DNA of 64,000 nt from Treponema bryantii (lineage in GTDB: Bacteria > Spirochaetota > Spirochaetia > Treponematales > Treponemataceae): contig NZ_FORI01000001.1 in the NCBI RefSeq assembly GCF_900113965.1, positions 1 through 64,000 of the forward strand. The letters run 5' to 3'. The notes under the pieces are model-generated. The model saw only the letters and a program-made list of their open reading frames with translations, searched no databases and had not been told where the DNA came from. A program made the position numbers and the translations under genes. Shown here piece after piece: positions 32,805-42,068 of the stretch; position 1 is the stretch's first letter, and each line of letters opens with the position of its first letter.

Positions 32805-33908
32805 ATGATTTCAAAAATTAAAAAAATCCTTGGCCTTGACCAGTTACATCCCGATGTACAGTACTTTCTAGACAGCGCGAATCTCAGTATTGCATGCCCT
32901 GCCTCATTTATTGTAATGGTTATTGAATTAAGCCTCTTTATTAACACAATTCTTTATGCTTTCAAAAGCGGACGTGCTCCATCTGCAAACAATCTTTTTT
33001 ATAGAACTCTCTATGGAGTTTTATGTCTGGCTTCGGCACAACTTTTTTTCTATTCTATCTATCATAAAATTAAGAAAGATACCTTTAAACGCTTTACATT
33101 AAATACCTGTATTACAATCTTCTTTATTTCCACTCTTGCTTTTGGAACTATCATTTCTCTTAAAGACTATAATAACGGTGAACAGATTCTGGTTTTTATA
33201 ACTATGGAATTATTTGTTGCCTGTCTGTTTATGGTTAAGCCATATCTGGCAATTATTACGATAACAGTTTCGTTTGGAATATTTTATTATTTGATGGACA
33301 TGACACACGGAATTTCTTCTGCAACAAGAGTAAATTACCCTGTAATAATGATGTTCTTTATCCTTGTGAACCTTGCTCATTACCAGCAATTCTTAAAGAT
33401 TGCAAAGAATAATGTTGTAAATCATACCCTTGCAGAACAGCTTCGTAATTCTTCCCGCTATGACTTCCTTACAAAGCTTAAAAACCGTACAGCACTTAAT
33501 ATGGACTTTGAAGAATCTAATAACCCTAATCTAAATGCTCCATTTATTGTTATGCTTACAGATATTGATGATTTTAAGTCTTTCAATGATACAAACGGAC
33601 ATAATTATGGTGATGAGCTTTTAAAGAGATTTGCCGCAATTATGCAGAATCATTTTGGAAAAACCCACTGCTACCGTTATGGTGGTGATGAATATCTTAT
33701 TGTTCTTCCGGAAATTAAAGAGGAACTCTTCCTTGAAAAACTTAAGATTGCAAGAGAATGTACACAGGATCAGTTCCACTTCAGTGGTGGATATACCCAT
33801 GGCATTGTAACTTCATCTAAAGATCTGCACAAACTGATTAACCGCGCCGACGAAAAGCTTTATCAGGCAAAGGAAAACGGCAAAAATCAGGTAATTGGTA
33901 GTTTTTAA
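32805..33908 (+). CDS. Membrane-anchored diguanylate cyclase (GGDEF)
   Basis: 367 residues from ATG 32805 (chosen because the promoter excludes ATG 32790). Six hydrophobic helices fill residues 20-195 and a GGDEF domain the remainder: SRYDFLTKLKNRTALN, metal-binding Asp in LTDIDDFKSFND, and RYGGDEYLIVLP, where the motif is GGDEY rather than GGDEF, a tolerated variant. The product would be cyclic di-GMP. No RxxD inhibitory site sits five residues before the motif, so product inhibition there is unlikely. It is convergent with the ketosynthase gene. Confidence 0.87.
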   Translation: MISKIKKILGLDQLHPDVQYFLDSANLSIACPASFIVMVIELSLFINTILYAFKSGRAPSANNLFYRTLYGVLCLASAQLFFYSIYHKIKKDTFKRFTLNTCITIFFISTLAFGTIISLKDYNNGEQILVFITMELFVACLFMVKPYLAIITITVSFGIFYYLMDMTHGISSATRVNYPVIMMFFILVNLAHYQQFLKIAKNNVVNHTLAEQLRNSSRYDFLTKLKNRTALNMDFEESNNPNLNAPFIVMLTDIDDFKSFNDTNGHNYGDELLKRFAAIMQNHFGKTHCYRYGGDEYLIVLPEIKEELFLEKLKIARECTQDQFHFSGGYTHGIVTSSKDLHKLINRADEKLYQAKENGKNQVIGSF

Positions 33909-33925
33909 TCGAACCTAAAAGGACA

Positions 33926-33990
33926 TAAAAAAACCGGTGGCTTTGGTCCCTTCGACTCCGCTCAGGGACCGGAACCACCGGTCTTTCTTT
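33926..33990. terminator. Bidirectional terminator built from a family A palindrome
   Basis: A run of A, then ACCGGTGG (33933-33940) pairing with CCACCGGT (33975-33982), then CTTTCTTTTTT. The inside carries GGTCCCTTCGACTCCGCTCAGGGACC, the family A core. Stem plus U-run on both strands serves the convergent GGDEF and ketosynthase genes. Confidence 0.8.
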
Positions 33991-34014
33991 TTTATAAGCT
34001 TATTTATTTACAGC

Positions 34015-35283
34015 CTACTGATTGTTCCATTTCTTGAAAATCAATGATGTATTTACACCACCGAAAGCGAAGTTGTTAGCCATAACGTATTCTGCGTCAA
34101 TGTTGCGGCCTTCGCCCTGGATGTAGTCGAGTGGAGCACATTCCGGATCAATATTTACAAGGTTTACATTTGGATGGAACCAGCCTTCGTTCATCATGTT
34201 GATTGTAAGCCAGCTTTCTACACAACCACAGGCACCAAGAATGTGTCCAATGTATGATTTTGTAGAAGAAATTGGTACTGCACGGCCAAATGCCTTGTAA
34301 ACAGCCTGTGTTTCAGAAATGTCTCCGTGTGGAGTTGCAGTTCCGTGAGCGTTTACGTAAGCAATCTGATCTTTTGAAATTCCAGCATCTTCAATTGCCA
34401 TCTCAAGACACTTTGCCTGAGTTTCGCTGTTAGGTGAAGTGATGTGTGAACCGTCCATGTTTGTAGCAAAGCCTGCGATTTCACAGTAAATCTTAGCACC
34501 GCGTTTTACAGCGTGCTCGAGGTCTTCCAAAATCAAAGTACCTGCACCTTCACCAATTACAAGACCATCGCGGTCTTTATCAAAGCATTTTGGTGTAGCT
34601 TCAGGATTCTTGTTCAAACAAGATGTAGCACCAAGTGTATCGAAAATTGCAGCGTCTGGAGCAGAAAGCTCTTCAGCACCACCACAAATCATAATTTCCT
34701 GGCGTCCATCTTCAATTGCTTCGTAACCGTAACCGATAGACTGTGAACCAGAAGTACAAGCTGTATCAGTAATGATTACACGGCCGCGAATCTGCCAGTA
34801 AACGCTCATGTTACAAGCGTTTGTCTGTGGCATAGCTTTAATGTATGTCTGGCTGTTAAGGTGGCTTGAGTCACCAGTTTCAACCATTTTTGCAAGGTCG
34901 CCGATAGCATCCATACTTCCCATACAAGTTCCGTATGCAATACCAGTGCGTCCGTTCTTAAGCTCTTCAATTACATCATCACCGTCTTCTGCAAGAAGAC
35001 CAGCCATCTGCAAAGCATCGTGTGTAGAAAGAAGACCGAGCAAAGCAACACGGCCCATTCCACGAACCTTTTTGCGTGGGAAAGTTGGAAGAGGCTCATC
35101 AAAAGGACAAGCAAGACGAGTGTTCATCTTTGTGTAGCGTTCCCATTCCGGCATATAGCGGATTTTATTTTTACAGGTTTTCAAATTTGCATAAGCAGTT
35201 TCCCAATCGCGGCCAAGTGCCGAAACCATACCGCCACCAGTAACAACAACGCGGCGTTTTCCATTAGGTTTTGTGAATTCCAT
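34015..35283 (-). CDS. Beta-ketoacyl-ACP synthase (FabF-like)
   Basis: 422 residues, thiolase-fold condensing enzyme. The catalytic triad is Cys176 (DTACTSGSQS), His313 (NAHGTATPHGD) and His347 (KSYIGHILGA), so it is an elongating Cys-His-His ketosynthase, not a decarboxylating variant. NNFAFGGVNTSLIF is the C-terminal glycine loop. It extends acyl-ACP chains with malonyl-ACP. It stands alone without acyl carrier or reductase genes, and parts such as the GSMDAIGDL region differ from housekeeping FabF, so a specialised lipid or aryl-polyene-like role is possible. GGAG lies 6 nt before ATG. Confidence 0.85.
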   Translation of the reverse strand: MEFTKPNGKRRVVVTGGGMVSALGRDWETAYANLKTCKNKIRYMPEWERYTKMNTRLACPFDEPLPTFPRKKVRGMGRVALLGLLSTHDALQMAGLLAEDGDDVIEELKNGRTGIAYGTCMGSMDAIGDLAKMVETGDSSHLNSQTYIKAMPQTNACNMSVYWQIRGRVIITDTACTSGSQSIGYGYEAIEDGRQEIMICGGAEELSAPDAAIFDTLGATSCLNKNPEATPKCFDKDRDGLVIGEGAGTLILEDLEHAVKRGAKIYCEIAGFATNMDGSHITSPNSETQAKCLEMAIEDAGISKDQIAYVNAHGTATPHGDISETQAVYKAFGRAVPISSTKSYIGHILGACGCVESWLTINMMNEGWFHPNVNLVNIDPECAPLDYIQGEGRNIDAEYVMANNFAFGGVNTSLIFKKWNNQ

Positions 35284-35479
35284 GTGATTCTCCTGAACAG
35301 GACCTTAAAGGACCGTTATATTTCAACTAATAAGGCAAGAATACTCGAAAACAGAAGAAAAGACAACTGAGGCGTGGGTTTATGAGACATGGCTTCCGCA
35401 TTATAAAGAAATAAAAGTATACTTTGGCTCCCAGTCACGTATTTGCAGGTCAAAAACGCGCAATAATGCGCTAGACGTT

Positions 35480-35530
35480 ATTTGTAGTATAGAAACTATT
35501 AGACCTGCCGCTCTCGCGGCAGCTACAAAT
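35480..35530. other. Structured intergenic element, nested hairpin
   Basis: ATTTGTAG (35480-35487) pairs with CTACAAAT (35523-35530) and, just inside the right arm, CTGCCGC-TCTC-GCGGCAG (35505-35522) forms a 7-bp stem with a 4-base loop. A small palindrome CGCAATAATGCG lies at 35459-35470. This is the only notable content in the 325-bp gap 35284-35608; no small gene is supported. Confidence 0.5.
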
Positions 35531-35608
35531 AAAGTCTTTTTGCCCCGCAAATCCGCTCCTTCGCGCCAGATTTTGCGCAAATACTTTATAATGCGGAAAC
35601 TATGTCAC

Positions 35609-37477
35609 CTAGATTACAAATTTATCCAGCTCGTTTGTAATGCGCTGTACAGACTCTTTGTTTTCTTCAGCCTTTTCTTTTACTGTCATAAAGGACTTCT
35701 GGAAGTCCTTAACAACGATATTTGATTCTGTCATAGCGCTGTTTACAACCGCTGCAAGATTTACAATATCTTCAATACCATTATTGATTTCCTGAGTATA
35801 CTGAGTCTGAGCCTTAATCAGCTCGTTTACTTCAGAAATCTTAGTTGTAATTTCACTTGTATTTGCAAGAACGTTATTTGCCTTATCAGACTGAAGAACG
35901 ATTGATTTAGAAATCTCACCAACGGCTTCAGACTGAACGTTAATCTTTTCACTGATTTTACCAAAAGCATTCTGAGTATCTGTCATGCTCTTTTCACCAG
36001 TTTCAATAACAGCAATGATTTCGCTGATAATTGTATTGATGTCCCGTGCAGACTTCTGGGTGTCTTCTGAAAGTTTTCTGATTTCTCCTGCAACAACCGC
36101 AAAACCTTTTCCGGCTTCGCCCGCATGTGACGCCTCAATTGCAGCATTCATAGCAAGAAGGTTTGTCTGGTTTGCAATTGTATCGATTACCTTAATTACA
36201 TCACTCATCTTCTTAGACTTTTCAGAAATCTCATTAATTACAACCTTACTCTTTCCAACTTCAGTTCTACCTGTAGAAGATTCTGCAGTAAGCTCCTGAG
36301 AAAGCACCTGAGCCTTTTCAATGAGGTCGGTAATTTCTGAAAGGTTAGAAACCATTTCTTCAACAGCCTGAGCATTCTGCTTTTCTGCTGTAGCCTGATT
36401 TCCCATAATTTCATTTACAGTTGCAGCTTTTTCATTAAGTTTTTCGATATTAGTTTTTGCCTGTTCAAGCAGCTGCTCCTGCTGATCATTCTGTTTACTC
36501 ATATTTTCGAAGGTCGAAACAATCTGTGTAATTCCACTGAAAGAATTTTCTGTAACCGAAAGCAAATCAGAGGCATCAACATCAACTTTGGTATTTTCAA
36601 GCTTAAGTGTAGACATAGAAAACTTAAGGAAGTCCATAAGCTTATTCATTTCAGTCATTACAACACCAAAGTCATCAAAGGTACTGATATTCAATCGGGA
36701 TACAAGGTCTCCCTTTTCGCGCAAAATTGCAATCTGATTGATTGTTTCAGTAAAACGAACTCCAAGAGAACGGAAAACCATAAGATAAAGAGGCACTGTA
36801 AAAAGAAAACCATAAAGGAAGCCAATTGAAGCTTTTTTAAGGAATAAAGGCATTGGCCATCCATGACGGATTGCACTGTAACCACTACAAAATACATGCC
36901 ATGCACAGGTTATGATAATTGTAAGAAGAATTCGCGACATGGTTTTAGAAAATGAACCTGTTTTAATTCCGTCTGTCGTATGAATTCTAAGCTTTGAAAG
37001 TTCATTTGTTGCTACTGCTTCAAAACAGGTAATACAATAATCAATTGCAATAAAAGCATACAGGAAAATCAAAACCATGATAATTCCAATATCAGTTAAA
37101 TTATAGTTTACCTTTCCTGACATGGTTTTAATAATAATTGTTGTACCGTTTCCAATTGGATAACCTGCCATAAGAGAAGTTACAGTTACAACCTTAAGAC
37201 GTTTAAGACACTTACTTGCCTCATATCTTTGTTCTCGGGTAAGCTCTCGTTTTTCTGCAATTTTAATTGATTCAATGAGCGGCTTCATTACTCTACGGGC
37301 AATCAAAGCAACAATTAAAAACACACCAAAAGCCGGAAGCAATGTTGCTGCTAAACCAGATACCCAGTCTGCATAGGTAGAACCTTTAATCTGTGTTACC
37401 TGAAAAGATGAAAGTAAAGGTACACCAATTACAGTCGATAGACCGAAAAAAATCATAAAGATTGCATAAATACTCAT
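35609..37477 (-). CDS. Methyl-accepting chemotaxis protein without periplasmic sensor
   Basis: 622 residues from ATG 37477 (GAGG at 5 nt; an extra 11 residues upstream lack support). About six membrane helices fill residues 1-260 with only short loops, so sensing must occur in the membrane or cytoplasm. A HAMP-like region (TINQIAILREKGDLVSRLNISTFDDFG) leads to a long coiled coil and the signalling hairpin (VIDTIANQTNLLAMNAAIEASHAGEAGKGFAVVAGEIRKLSEDT, at about 450-500), which is the CheA/CheW contact tip. Spirochetes use such receptors to bias flagellar rotation. Confidence 0.92.
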   Translation of the reverse strand: MSIYAIFMIFFGLSTVIGVPLLSSFQVTQIKGSTYADWVSGLAATLLPAFGVFLIVALIARRVMKPLIESIKIAEKRELTREQRYEASKCLKRLKVVTVTSLMAGYPIGNGTTIIIKTMSGKVNYNLTDIGIIMVLIFLYAFIAIDYCITCFEAVATNELSKLRIHTTDGIKTGSFSKTMSRILLTIIITCAWHVFCSGYSAIRHGWPMPLFLKKASIGFLYGFLFTVPLYLMVFRSLGVRFTETINQIAILREKGDLVSRLNISTFDDFGVVMTEMNKLMDFLKFSMSTLKLENTKVDVDASDLLSVTENSFSGITQIVSTFENMSKQNDQQEQLLEQAKTNIEKLNEKAATVNEIMGNQATAEKQNAQAVEEMVSNLSEITDLIEKAQVLSQELTAESSTGRTEVGKSKVVINEISEKSKKMSDVIKVIDTIANQTNLLAMNAAIEASHAGEAGKGFAVVAGEIRKLSEDTQKSARDINTIISEIIAVIETGEKSMTDTQNAFGKISEKINVQSEAVGEISKSIVLQSDKANNVLANTSEITTKISEVNELIKAQTQYTQEINNGIEDIVNLAAVVNSAMTESNIVVKDFQKSFMTVKEKAEENKESVQRITNELDKFVI

Positions 37478-37610
37478 AAACACCTCGTACCTTACAAGTA
37501 TAACATACATATTCAGATTTACAATTTAATAATTCTATATTATAAATTTTTCTGTCATTCATCATTTATAATTATTTGTTATACGGAGAGTTATTCAGGA
37601 TACAGTTTTT

Positions 37611-39038
37611 ATGAAAATGACCGGCGATATTTTCGACAGCATTATCAACACTTCCCAGGATTGTGTTTTCTGGAAAGATAAAGACAGACGATTTATTGGT
37701 GTAAATCAGGCTTTTCTTGATTATTACGGTTTTGAGTCAGCAGATGTTCTTATTGGAAAAAATGATGAGGATATGGGCTGGCATACAGACCCTGAACCTT
37801 ACAAGCAGGACGAACTTGCTGTCCTTGCTGGAAAGAGTACTTACAAGGTTCAGGGTAAATGCATAATCCGTGGTGAAGAACGCGACATTATTGCTTCTAA
37901 ACGCCCGCTTTCTATTGGAAATGAAATTGTTGGTCTTGTAGGTAGCTTTGTTGATATTACTGATGTAGTTCGCCGCAGAAATAAAAACGATGGTTCACAG
38001 GTTCTTTACACAATTGAAGACCTCAGAAAATATAAATTCTTTGATAAAATAATTGATGAAATCAGCCTGGCAGAAATCTTAGACCCACTCACCGGTCTTT
38101 TGACTCGCGCCTACGTCATAAGATTTGTTCAGTCCCTGATAGCAGAAAACACACCGTTCACCTTCACAATCATAGATCTTGATAATTTTAAGTTTATAAA
38201 TGACACCTACGGCCACACAGCGGGCGACAAGGTTCTCACTTCTATCACAAAAGGTCTGGTTGAATTTACAGATGGCTATGGTCTTGCAGGTAGATTCGGT
38301 GGCGATGAGATTTTGTTTATAGACCTTAAGCACATCACAAAAGAAGATAAGGTTCAGTTCTTTGAAGATTTGTACGGCAGTTCAAATGTGCTGCGTAAAG
38401 AAGTTTATTTTGGAAATGGTGCCGCATTTGTTACTGGAACTGCCGGTTGTGCTTCTTTCCCGGAAGATTCAAAAGATTTTAATGATTTGTTCAGTCTGAT
38501 TGATAAAATGCTCTACCTTGGTAAAAACAAGGGCCGCAACTGCTTCACTATTTACAACGAAGCAAAACATAAGGATATTGAAATCCGAAAAATTGCAAAC
38601 AACGGCATTTTTACAAGCATGCATAAACTCAAGCAGGATATTGAAAATGAAAAAGGTTTTGAAAAAAAACTGCTCAAAGCCCTTCCACAGCTTAATGATG
38701 TTCTTCAGATTCACGACCTGTTTTATGTAACTGATGATGGAAAAATGCGTGCAGTTCTGGATAAATCATTTTGTGCAGATGCATCAGATTTACCTGACGT
38801 AATGGAAGAAGATTTATTTTCTGAAAGCACCCTCGATCTGATTAAAAAACGTTCACCGATTTTCTACAAGAGCCTTACTTCAAACGGCTTTGAAACTGTT
38901 TTGATTTCCAGAATCAGAAAAGGCAAAACTACAAAAGGCTATCTTGTTTGTGCCGTAAAACGAAGCCTTCGCATCTGGCAGGAAAACGAGTGCGCTATTC
39001 TTTTCTATCTTTCTGAACTATTGGCCGAAGAAGCATAA
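37611..39038 (+). CDS. PAS-GGDEF protein with C-terminal extra domain
   Basis: 475 residues, soluble. The N-terminal PAS domain (FDSIINTSQDCVFWKDKDRRFIGVN at 8-32, ending VGLVGSFVDITDVV) may bind a ligand. The GGDEF domain (about 155-315) has DPLTGLLTRAY, IIDLDNFKFINDTYGHTAGD with its metal Asp, and RFGGDEILF, where the final Phe is Ile; activity is plausible but not assured. The last 140 residues, with an RxxD-free GAF-like pattern, are unassigned. Start chosen at ATG 37611; AGGA-type purines are weak. Confidence 0.82.
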   Translation: MKMTGDIFDSIINTSQDCVFWKDKDRRFIGVNQAFLDYYGFESADVLIGKNDEDMGWHTDPEPYKQDELAVLAGKSTYKVQGKCIIRGEERDIIASKRPLSIGNEIVGLVGSFVDITDVVRRRNKNDGSQVLYTIEDLRKYKFFDKIIDEISLAEILDPLTGLLTRAYVIRFVQSLIAENTPFTFTIIDLDNFKFINDTYGHTAGDKVLTSITKGLVEFTDGYGLAGRFGGDEILFIDLKHITKEDKVQFFEDLYGSSNVLRKEVYFGNGAAFVTGTAGCASFPEDSKDFNDLFSLIDKMLYLGKNKGRNCFTIYNEAKHKDIEIRKIANNGIFTSMHKLKQDIENEKGFEKKLLKALPQLNDVLQIHDLFYVTDDGKMRAVLDKSFCADASDLPDVMEEDLFSESTLDLIKKRSPIFYKSLTSNGFETVLISRIRKGKTTKGYLVCAVKRSLRIWQENECAILFYLSELLAEEA

Positions 39039-39125
39039 AAAAAAAAACAACTTGATTAACAAAAAAGTTTTTGATAAGTTGGAAATATACTTAATATGAA
39101 ATCTGGCCGTTAAGGTCGCACAAAA

Positions 39126-39194
39126 GGAGGTTGAGAAAGACTTATGATTTGTTTTGATATTGCTAACTCTTCGACCTCCGCTGTTATTGCATAA
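39126..39194 (+). other. Possible leader peptide with ribosome-site-sequestering hairpin
   Basis: GGAGGTTGA (39126-39134) can pair with TCGACCTCC (39171-39179), nine pairs with one G-U. Between and around them is a 16-codon reading frame, ATG 39144 to TAA 39192 (MICFDIANSSTSAVIA). The stem would hide the strong Shine-Dalgarno inside its own coding region. It lies 150 bp before rsgA in a 309-bp gap that otherwise holds a family C repeat. Function is inferred only. Confidence 0.35.
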
Positions 39195-39252
39195 TGTAAG
39201 ACGTTACGTCATTCCCACATTTTTGCCTAAAAGCGGAGCTGTACTGGATAAA

Positions 39253-39305
39253 GAGATCCCGAAACAAGTTCGGGATGACGTCATGCTGAACTTGTTTCAG
39301 CATCT
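39253..39305. repeat. Family C palindromic repeat
   Basis: AGATCCCGAAACAAGTTCGGG and a mirrored CTGAACTTGTTTCAGCATCT flank ATGACGTCAT, the same central 10-mer as family B. Each side is itself a hairpin (CCCGAA...TTCGGG; CTGAA...TTCAG). Confidence 0.85.
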
Positions 39306-39347
39306 ACATGACTCTCTTTATTAACTCTTGCATTTTAGGAAATCAAA

Positions 39348-40385
39348 TTGAAAACAAATAATATTATTACCGCTCGCGTATCATGCGTGCAAAAAAATCA
39401 GTTTACACTTTTGCCATGTACTGAGGTTGATGGCAATTATGTAGTGGCCGACGCAAACAAAGAATTGCTCGGAAAACTCAAAGGAAAATTTTACAATCTT
39501 GGACTAGAGCCGCCCGTTGTCGGTGACTATGTAAAGGTTATTACAAATGAATATGGTGACGCACTGATTGATGAAGTGCTTCCTCGTAACACCGTGTTCA
39601 AACGCCCAAACCGTAGCGGCCATGCTGAAGCCTTTGTAAAAAATCTTCTGGAAGAAACTATCGTTGCTAATTTTGATTATGTATTCATCGTTACTTCGCT
39701 GAACCAGAATTACAATGAAAACAGAATTGCCCGATTTGTTTCTATTACGCTGCAGACTGGAGCAAAGCCCGTTGTGGTTTTGTCTAAGGCTGATTTGTGT
39801 GATGATGTTGAACTCAAAGTCGAAATCACAAAAGCAATCTGTGATAAGGCTGATGTAGTTGCCATCAGTTCGCATACTGGTTTTGGCATTGAAAATCTTA
39901 AGCCGTACCTGCAGCAGGATAAGACCATTGCTCTTGTAGGCTCTTCGGGAGTTGGTAAGTCTACCCTTCTGAATACTCTGAATGGCGATGACGTTATGAA
40001 AGTAAATCACATCCGCGATTCAGACGGCAAGGGACGCCATACCACAACCTACCGACAGTTAGTTAAACTTGACTGCGGAGTGTGGATTATGGACACCCCA
40101 GGACTTCGCGAAATCGGTGTGCTCGACATGGAAGACGGAATTGATGAAACTTTTTCTGATGTAGTTGAGCTGTTTGATCAGTGTAAGTTTAATGACTGCT
40201 CGCATACAAATGAGCCAGGCTGTGCTGTACTCGCGGCGCTCGCTGATGGAACTCTGAGTGAAGAACGGTGGGTGACTTATCAGCAGCTTCATCAGGAAAA
40301 CGAATGGGGCAAAGCAAAGATGATGCAGATTGCAAAGTTTACAAGGGAGTATCAGAAGAATCGTTACAAGGGCTGGGATTTATGA
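39348..40385 (+). CDS. rsgA: Ribosome small-subunit-dependent GTPase RsgA
   Basis: 345 residues. OB-fold at 1-75, then a circularly permuted GTPase: G4 as LSKADL comes first, followed by GSSGVGKSTLLN (P-loop, G1) and DTPGLRE (G3), the order unique to RsgA/YjeQ. The end carries the zinc motif C-KFNDC-SHTNEPGC. RsgA checks late 30S assembly. The start is TTG 39348 preceded by AGGA; no ATG nearby fits. A GNAT gene follows 13 bp after the stop and opens a long co-directional gene chain. Confidence 0.93.
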   Translation: MKTNNIITARVSCVQKNQFTLLPCTEVDGNYVVADANKELLGKLKGKFYNLGLEPPVVGDYVKVITNEYGDALIDEVLPRNTVFKRPNRSGHAEAFVKNLLEETIVANFDYVFIVTSLNQNYNENRIARFVSITLQTGAKPVVVLSKADLCDDVELKVEITKAICDKADVVAISSHTGFGIENLKPYLQQDKTIALVGSSGVGKSTLLNTLNGDDVMKVNHIRDSDGKGRHTTTYRQLVKLDCGVWIMDTPGLREIGVLDMEDGIDETFSDVVELFDQCKFNDCSHTNEPGCAVLAALADGTLSEERWVTYQQLHQENEWGKAKMMQIAKFTREYQKNRYKGWDL

Positions 40386-40398
40386 TAAGGAGTTTAAA

Positions 40399-40839
40399 AT
40401 GACAGTAAAAAAACTAAGTATAGAAGACAAAAAAAATATTACTGATGTATTTACCAGTGTATTTACAAAAGCACCCTGGTATGACGACTGGTCAGATACA
40501 AATCAGCTGGATATGTATATTAACGATCTTGTTGGTCAGGGCTACTCTTTGACCTACGGCTTGTTTGATGATGACGAATTGATTGGAATTTCTTTGGGCT
40601 ATGTAAAGCACTGGTATTCTGGAACTGAATATATCATCAACGAATTCTGCGTAAAAACTGAACGTCAGGGAGCTGGGGCTGGAAGCTTTTTTATTGCTGA
40701 AATTGAAAAGGCAATTAAAGAGATGGGAATCAAGCAGATTTTCCTTTTGACAGATTCAAATGCACCGGCCTACAATTTTTATAAGAAGAATGGTTTTAGT
40801 GAAGAACAAACCACAAGACCAATGGCAAAAAGATTTTAG
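40399..40839 (+). CDS. GNAT-family N-acetyltransferase
   Basis: 146 residues from ATG 40399, which has AAGGAG at 6-7 nt; an in-frame upstream start would run into rsgA. INEFCVKTERQGAGAGSFFIAEIEKAI is the acetyl-CoA-binding segment (Q/R-x-x-G-x-G/A) and NAPAYNFYKKNGFSEE the typical GNAT C-terminal helix. Substrate unknown. First of a run of small modifying enzymes. Confidence 0.86.
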   Translation: MTVKKLSIEDKKNITDVFTSVFTKAPWYDDWSDTNQLDMYINDLVGQGYSLTYGLFDDDELIGISLGYVKHWYSGTEYIINEFCVKTERQGAGAGSFFIAEIEKAIKEMGIKQIFLLTDSNAPAYNFYKKNGFSEEQTTRPMAKRF

Positions 40840-40875
40840 ATAAACTGCGTCATGCTGTCATAATGGAGATAAAAA

Positions 40876-41553
40876 ATGGAACTTAAAAAACTATCTGAAC
40901 ATATCTGGTTCATGCCTTATGAATCTGAAAGAGATCGCCCGAATCTGGGCTATGTAAAGGGCGATAACTGGAGCCTTGCAATAGACGCAGGGCATTCTGA
41001 CAATCATGTAAAAGAATTTTATTCACTGCTGGAGACTGAAGGTTTGCCGTTGCCGTCGCTCACGGTTATTACTCACTGGCATTGGGATCACACCTTTGGT
41101 ATACATGCGGTGAATGGTTTGTGTATTGCAAACGAAAAGACCAATGGTCATCTTCTGGAATGGAAGTCGAAAATTGAAACCAACGGTCCGGCCGAGTTTC
41201 TTGCAATTCATGAGAGCATCAGGAAGGAATATGCTGGTGGCAAGGAAGTGATTGTGAAGCCGGCAGACATTCTCTTTTCCGGCGAGATGACTTTTGATCT
41301 TGGAGGCTGCAGAGTTCGCATTGTGGAAAGCGAGTCGCCACATACAGAGGATTCAACACTTGTTTATATTGAAGACGACAAAGTGCTTTTCCTTGGAGAT
41401 TCTACCGGTGACGACTTTATGACGGGGATTAAAGATATGGACCTCTGCCAAAAACTCGGAGCTAAAATTAAGATGCTGAATCCGGAGACTTGCATGGAGG
41501 GGCATTGGGTACCTGTTCCAACAGAGGATTCACTGGAGGAGTTATATAAATGA
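40876..41553 (+). CDS. MBL-fold metallo-hydrolase
   Basis: 225 residues. THWHWDH (residues about 64-70) gives the HxHxDH metal motif, SPHTEDS the third-metal His region and FLGDSTGDD the bridging Asp; GHW near the end supplies a last His. The fold serves lactamases, glyoxalases and many hydrolases, so the substrate cannot be assigned. GGAG lies 9 nt before the ATG. Its TGA overlaps the next ATG by 4 bp (ATGA), coupling translation. Confidence 0.86.
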   Translation: MELKKLSEHIWFMPYESERDRPNLGYVKGDNWSLAIDAGHSDNHVKEFYSLLETEGLPLPSLTVITHWHWDHTFGIHAVNGLCIANEKTNGHLLEWKSKIETNGPAEFLAIHESIRKEYAGGKEVIVKPADILFSGEMTFDLGGCRVRIVESESPHTEDSTLVYIEDDKVLFLGDSTGDDFMTGIKDMDLCQKLGAKIKMLNPETCMEGHWVPVPTEDSLEELYK

Positions 41554-42068
41554 ATATCACAACAAAACAATTTCAATTATTATCAGATATAAATCTCGTG
41601 TGGGATTTTCTTGTAGAAACTTATGACTGGAAAAATGACAGTGGACGGCCGGCACCGTTTTTTGAATATGCACTCACTGCAACCTGGATGGATTCGTCAT
41701 ATTCTTTTTTGGACCGCTTCTGGTTCGATGGCGATAAGGTTGTTGCTTTTGCTTATTACGAGGCACCGGTGACAGATATTTATTTCAATGTTCGCAAGGG
41801 GTATGAATTTCTGGCCGACGAGCTCATTGAATATGCCGTTACAACTATGCCTCATTTTAATGGTGAGCAGCAGTTTGTTTTTTCAGATGGTCAGCAGTTC
41901 TTAAAGGATGCGGCGGCAAAGCGTGGACTTGCTGCGGCAGCTCTCACAAAGCATTACCACACGCTCAAGCCTCTGGGGGCTACCCACATGACTGGTGGGG
42001 ATGATGAGTTCTATAAGAAAATTGGTTATGAAAAAGGATATCACTGGACAATATGGAAAAAGGAATAG
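41550..42068 (+). CDS. GNAT-like protein, possibly internally shortened
   Basis: 172 residues. The N-terminal half (LVWDFLVETYDW, FFEYALTATWMDSSY, RFWFDGDKVVAFAYYE) and the end (GATHMTGGDDEFYKKIGYEKGYHWTIWKK) match the start and end of longer GNAT proteins of 260 residues or so. The usual acetyl-CoA loop (R-x-x-G-x-A) is not visible between them. It may be a relic that lost its catalytic middle or a reduced variant. It overlaps neighbours by 4 and 16 bp, so the frame is under positional constraint. Confidence 0.55.
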   Translation: MNITTKQFQLLSDINLVWDFLVETYDWKNDSGRPAPFFEYALTATWMDSSYSFLDRFWFDGDKVVAFAYYEAPVTDIYFNVRKGYEFLADELIEYAVTTMPHFNGEQQFVFSDGQQFLKDAAAKRGLAAAALTKHYHTLKPLGATHMTGGDDEFYKKIGYEKGYHWTIWKKE

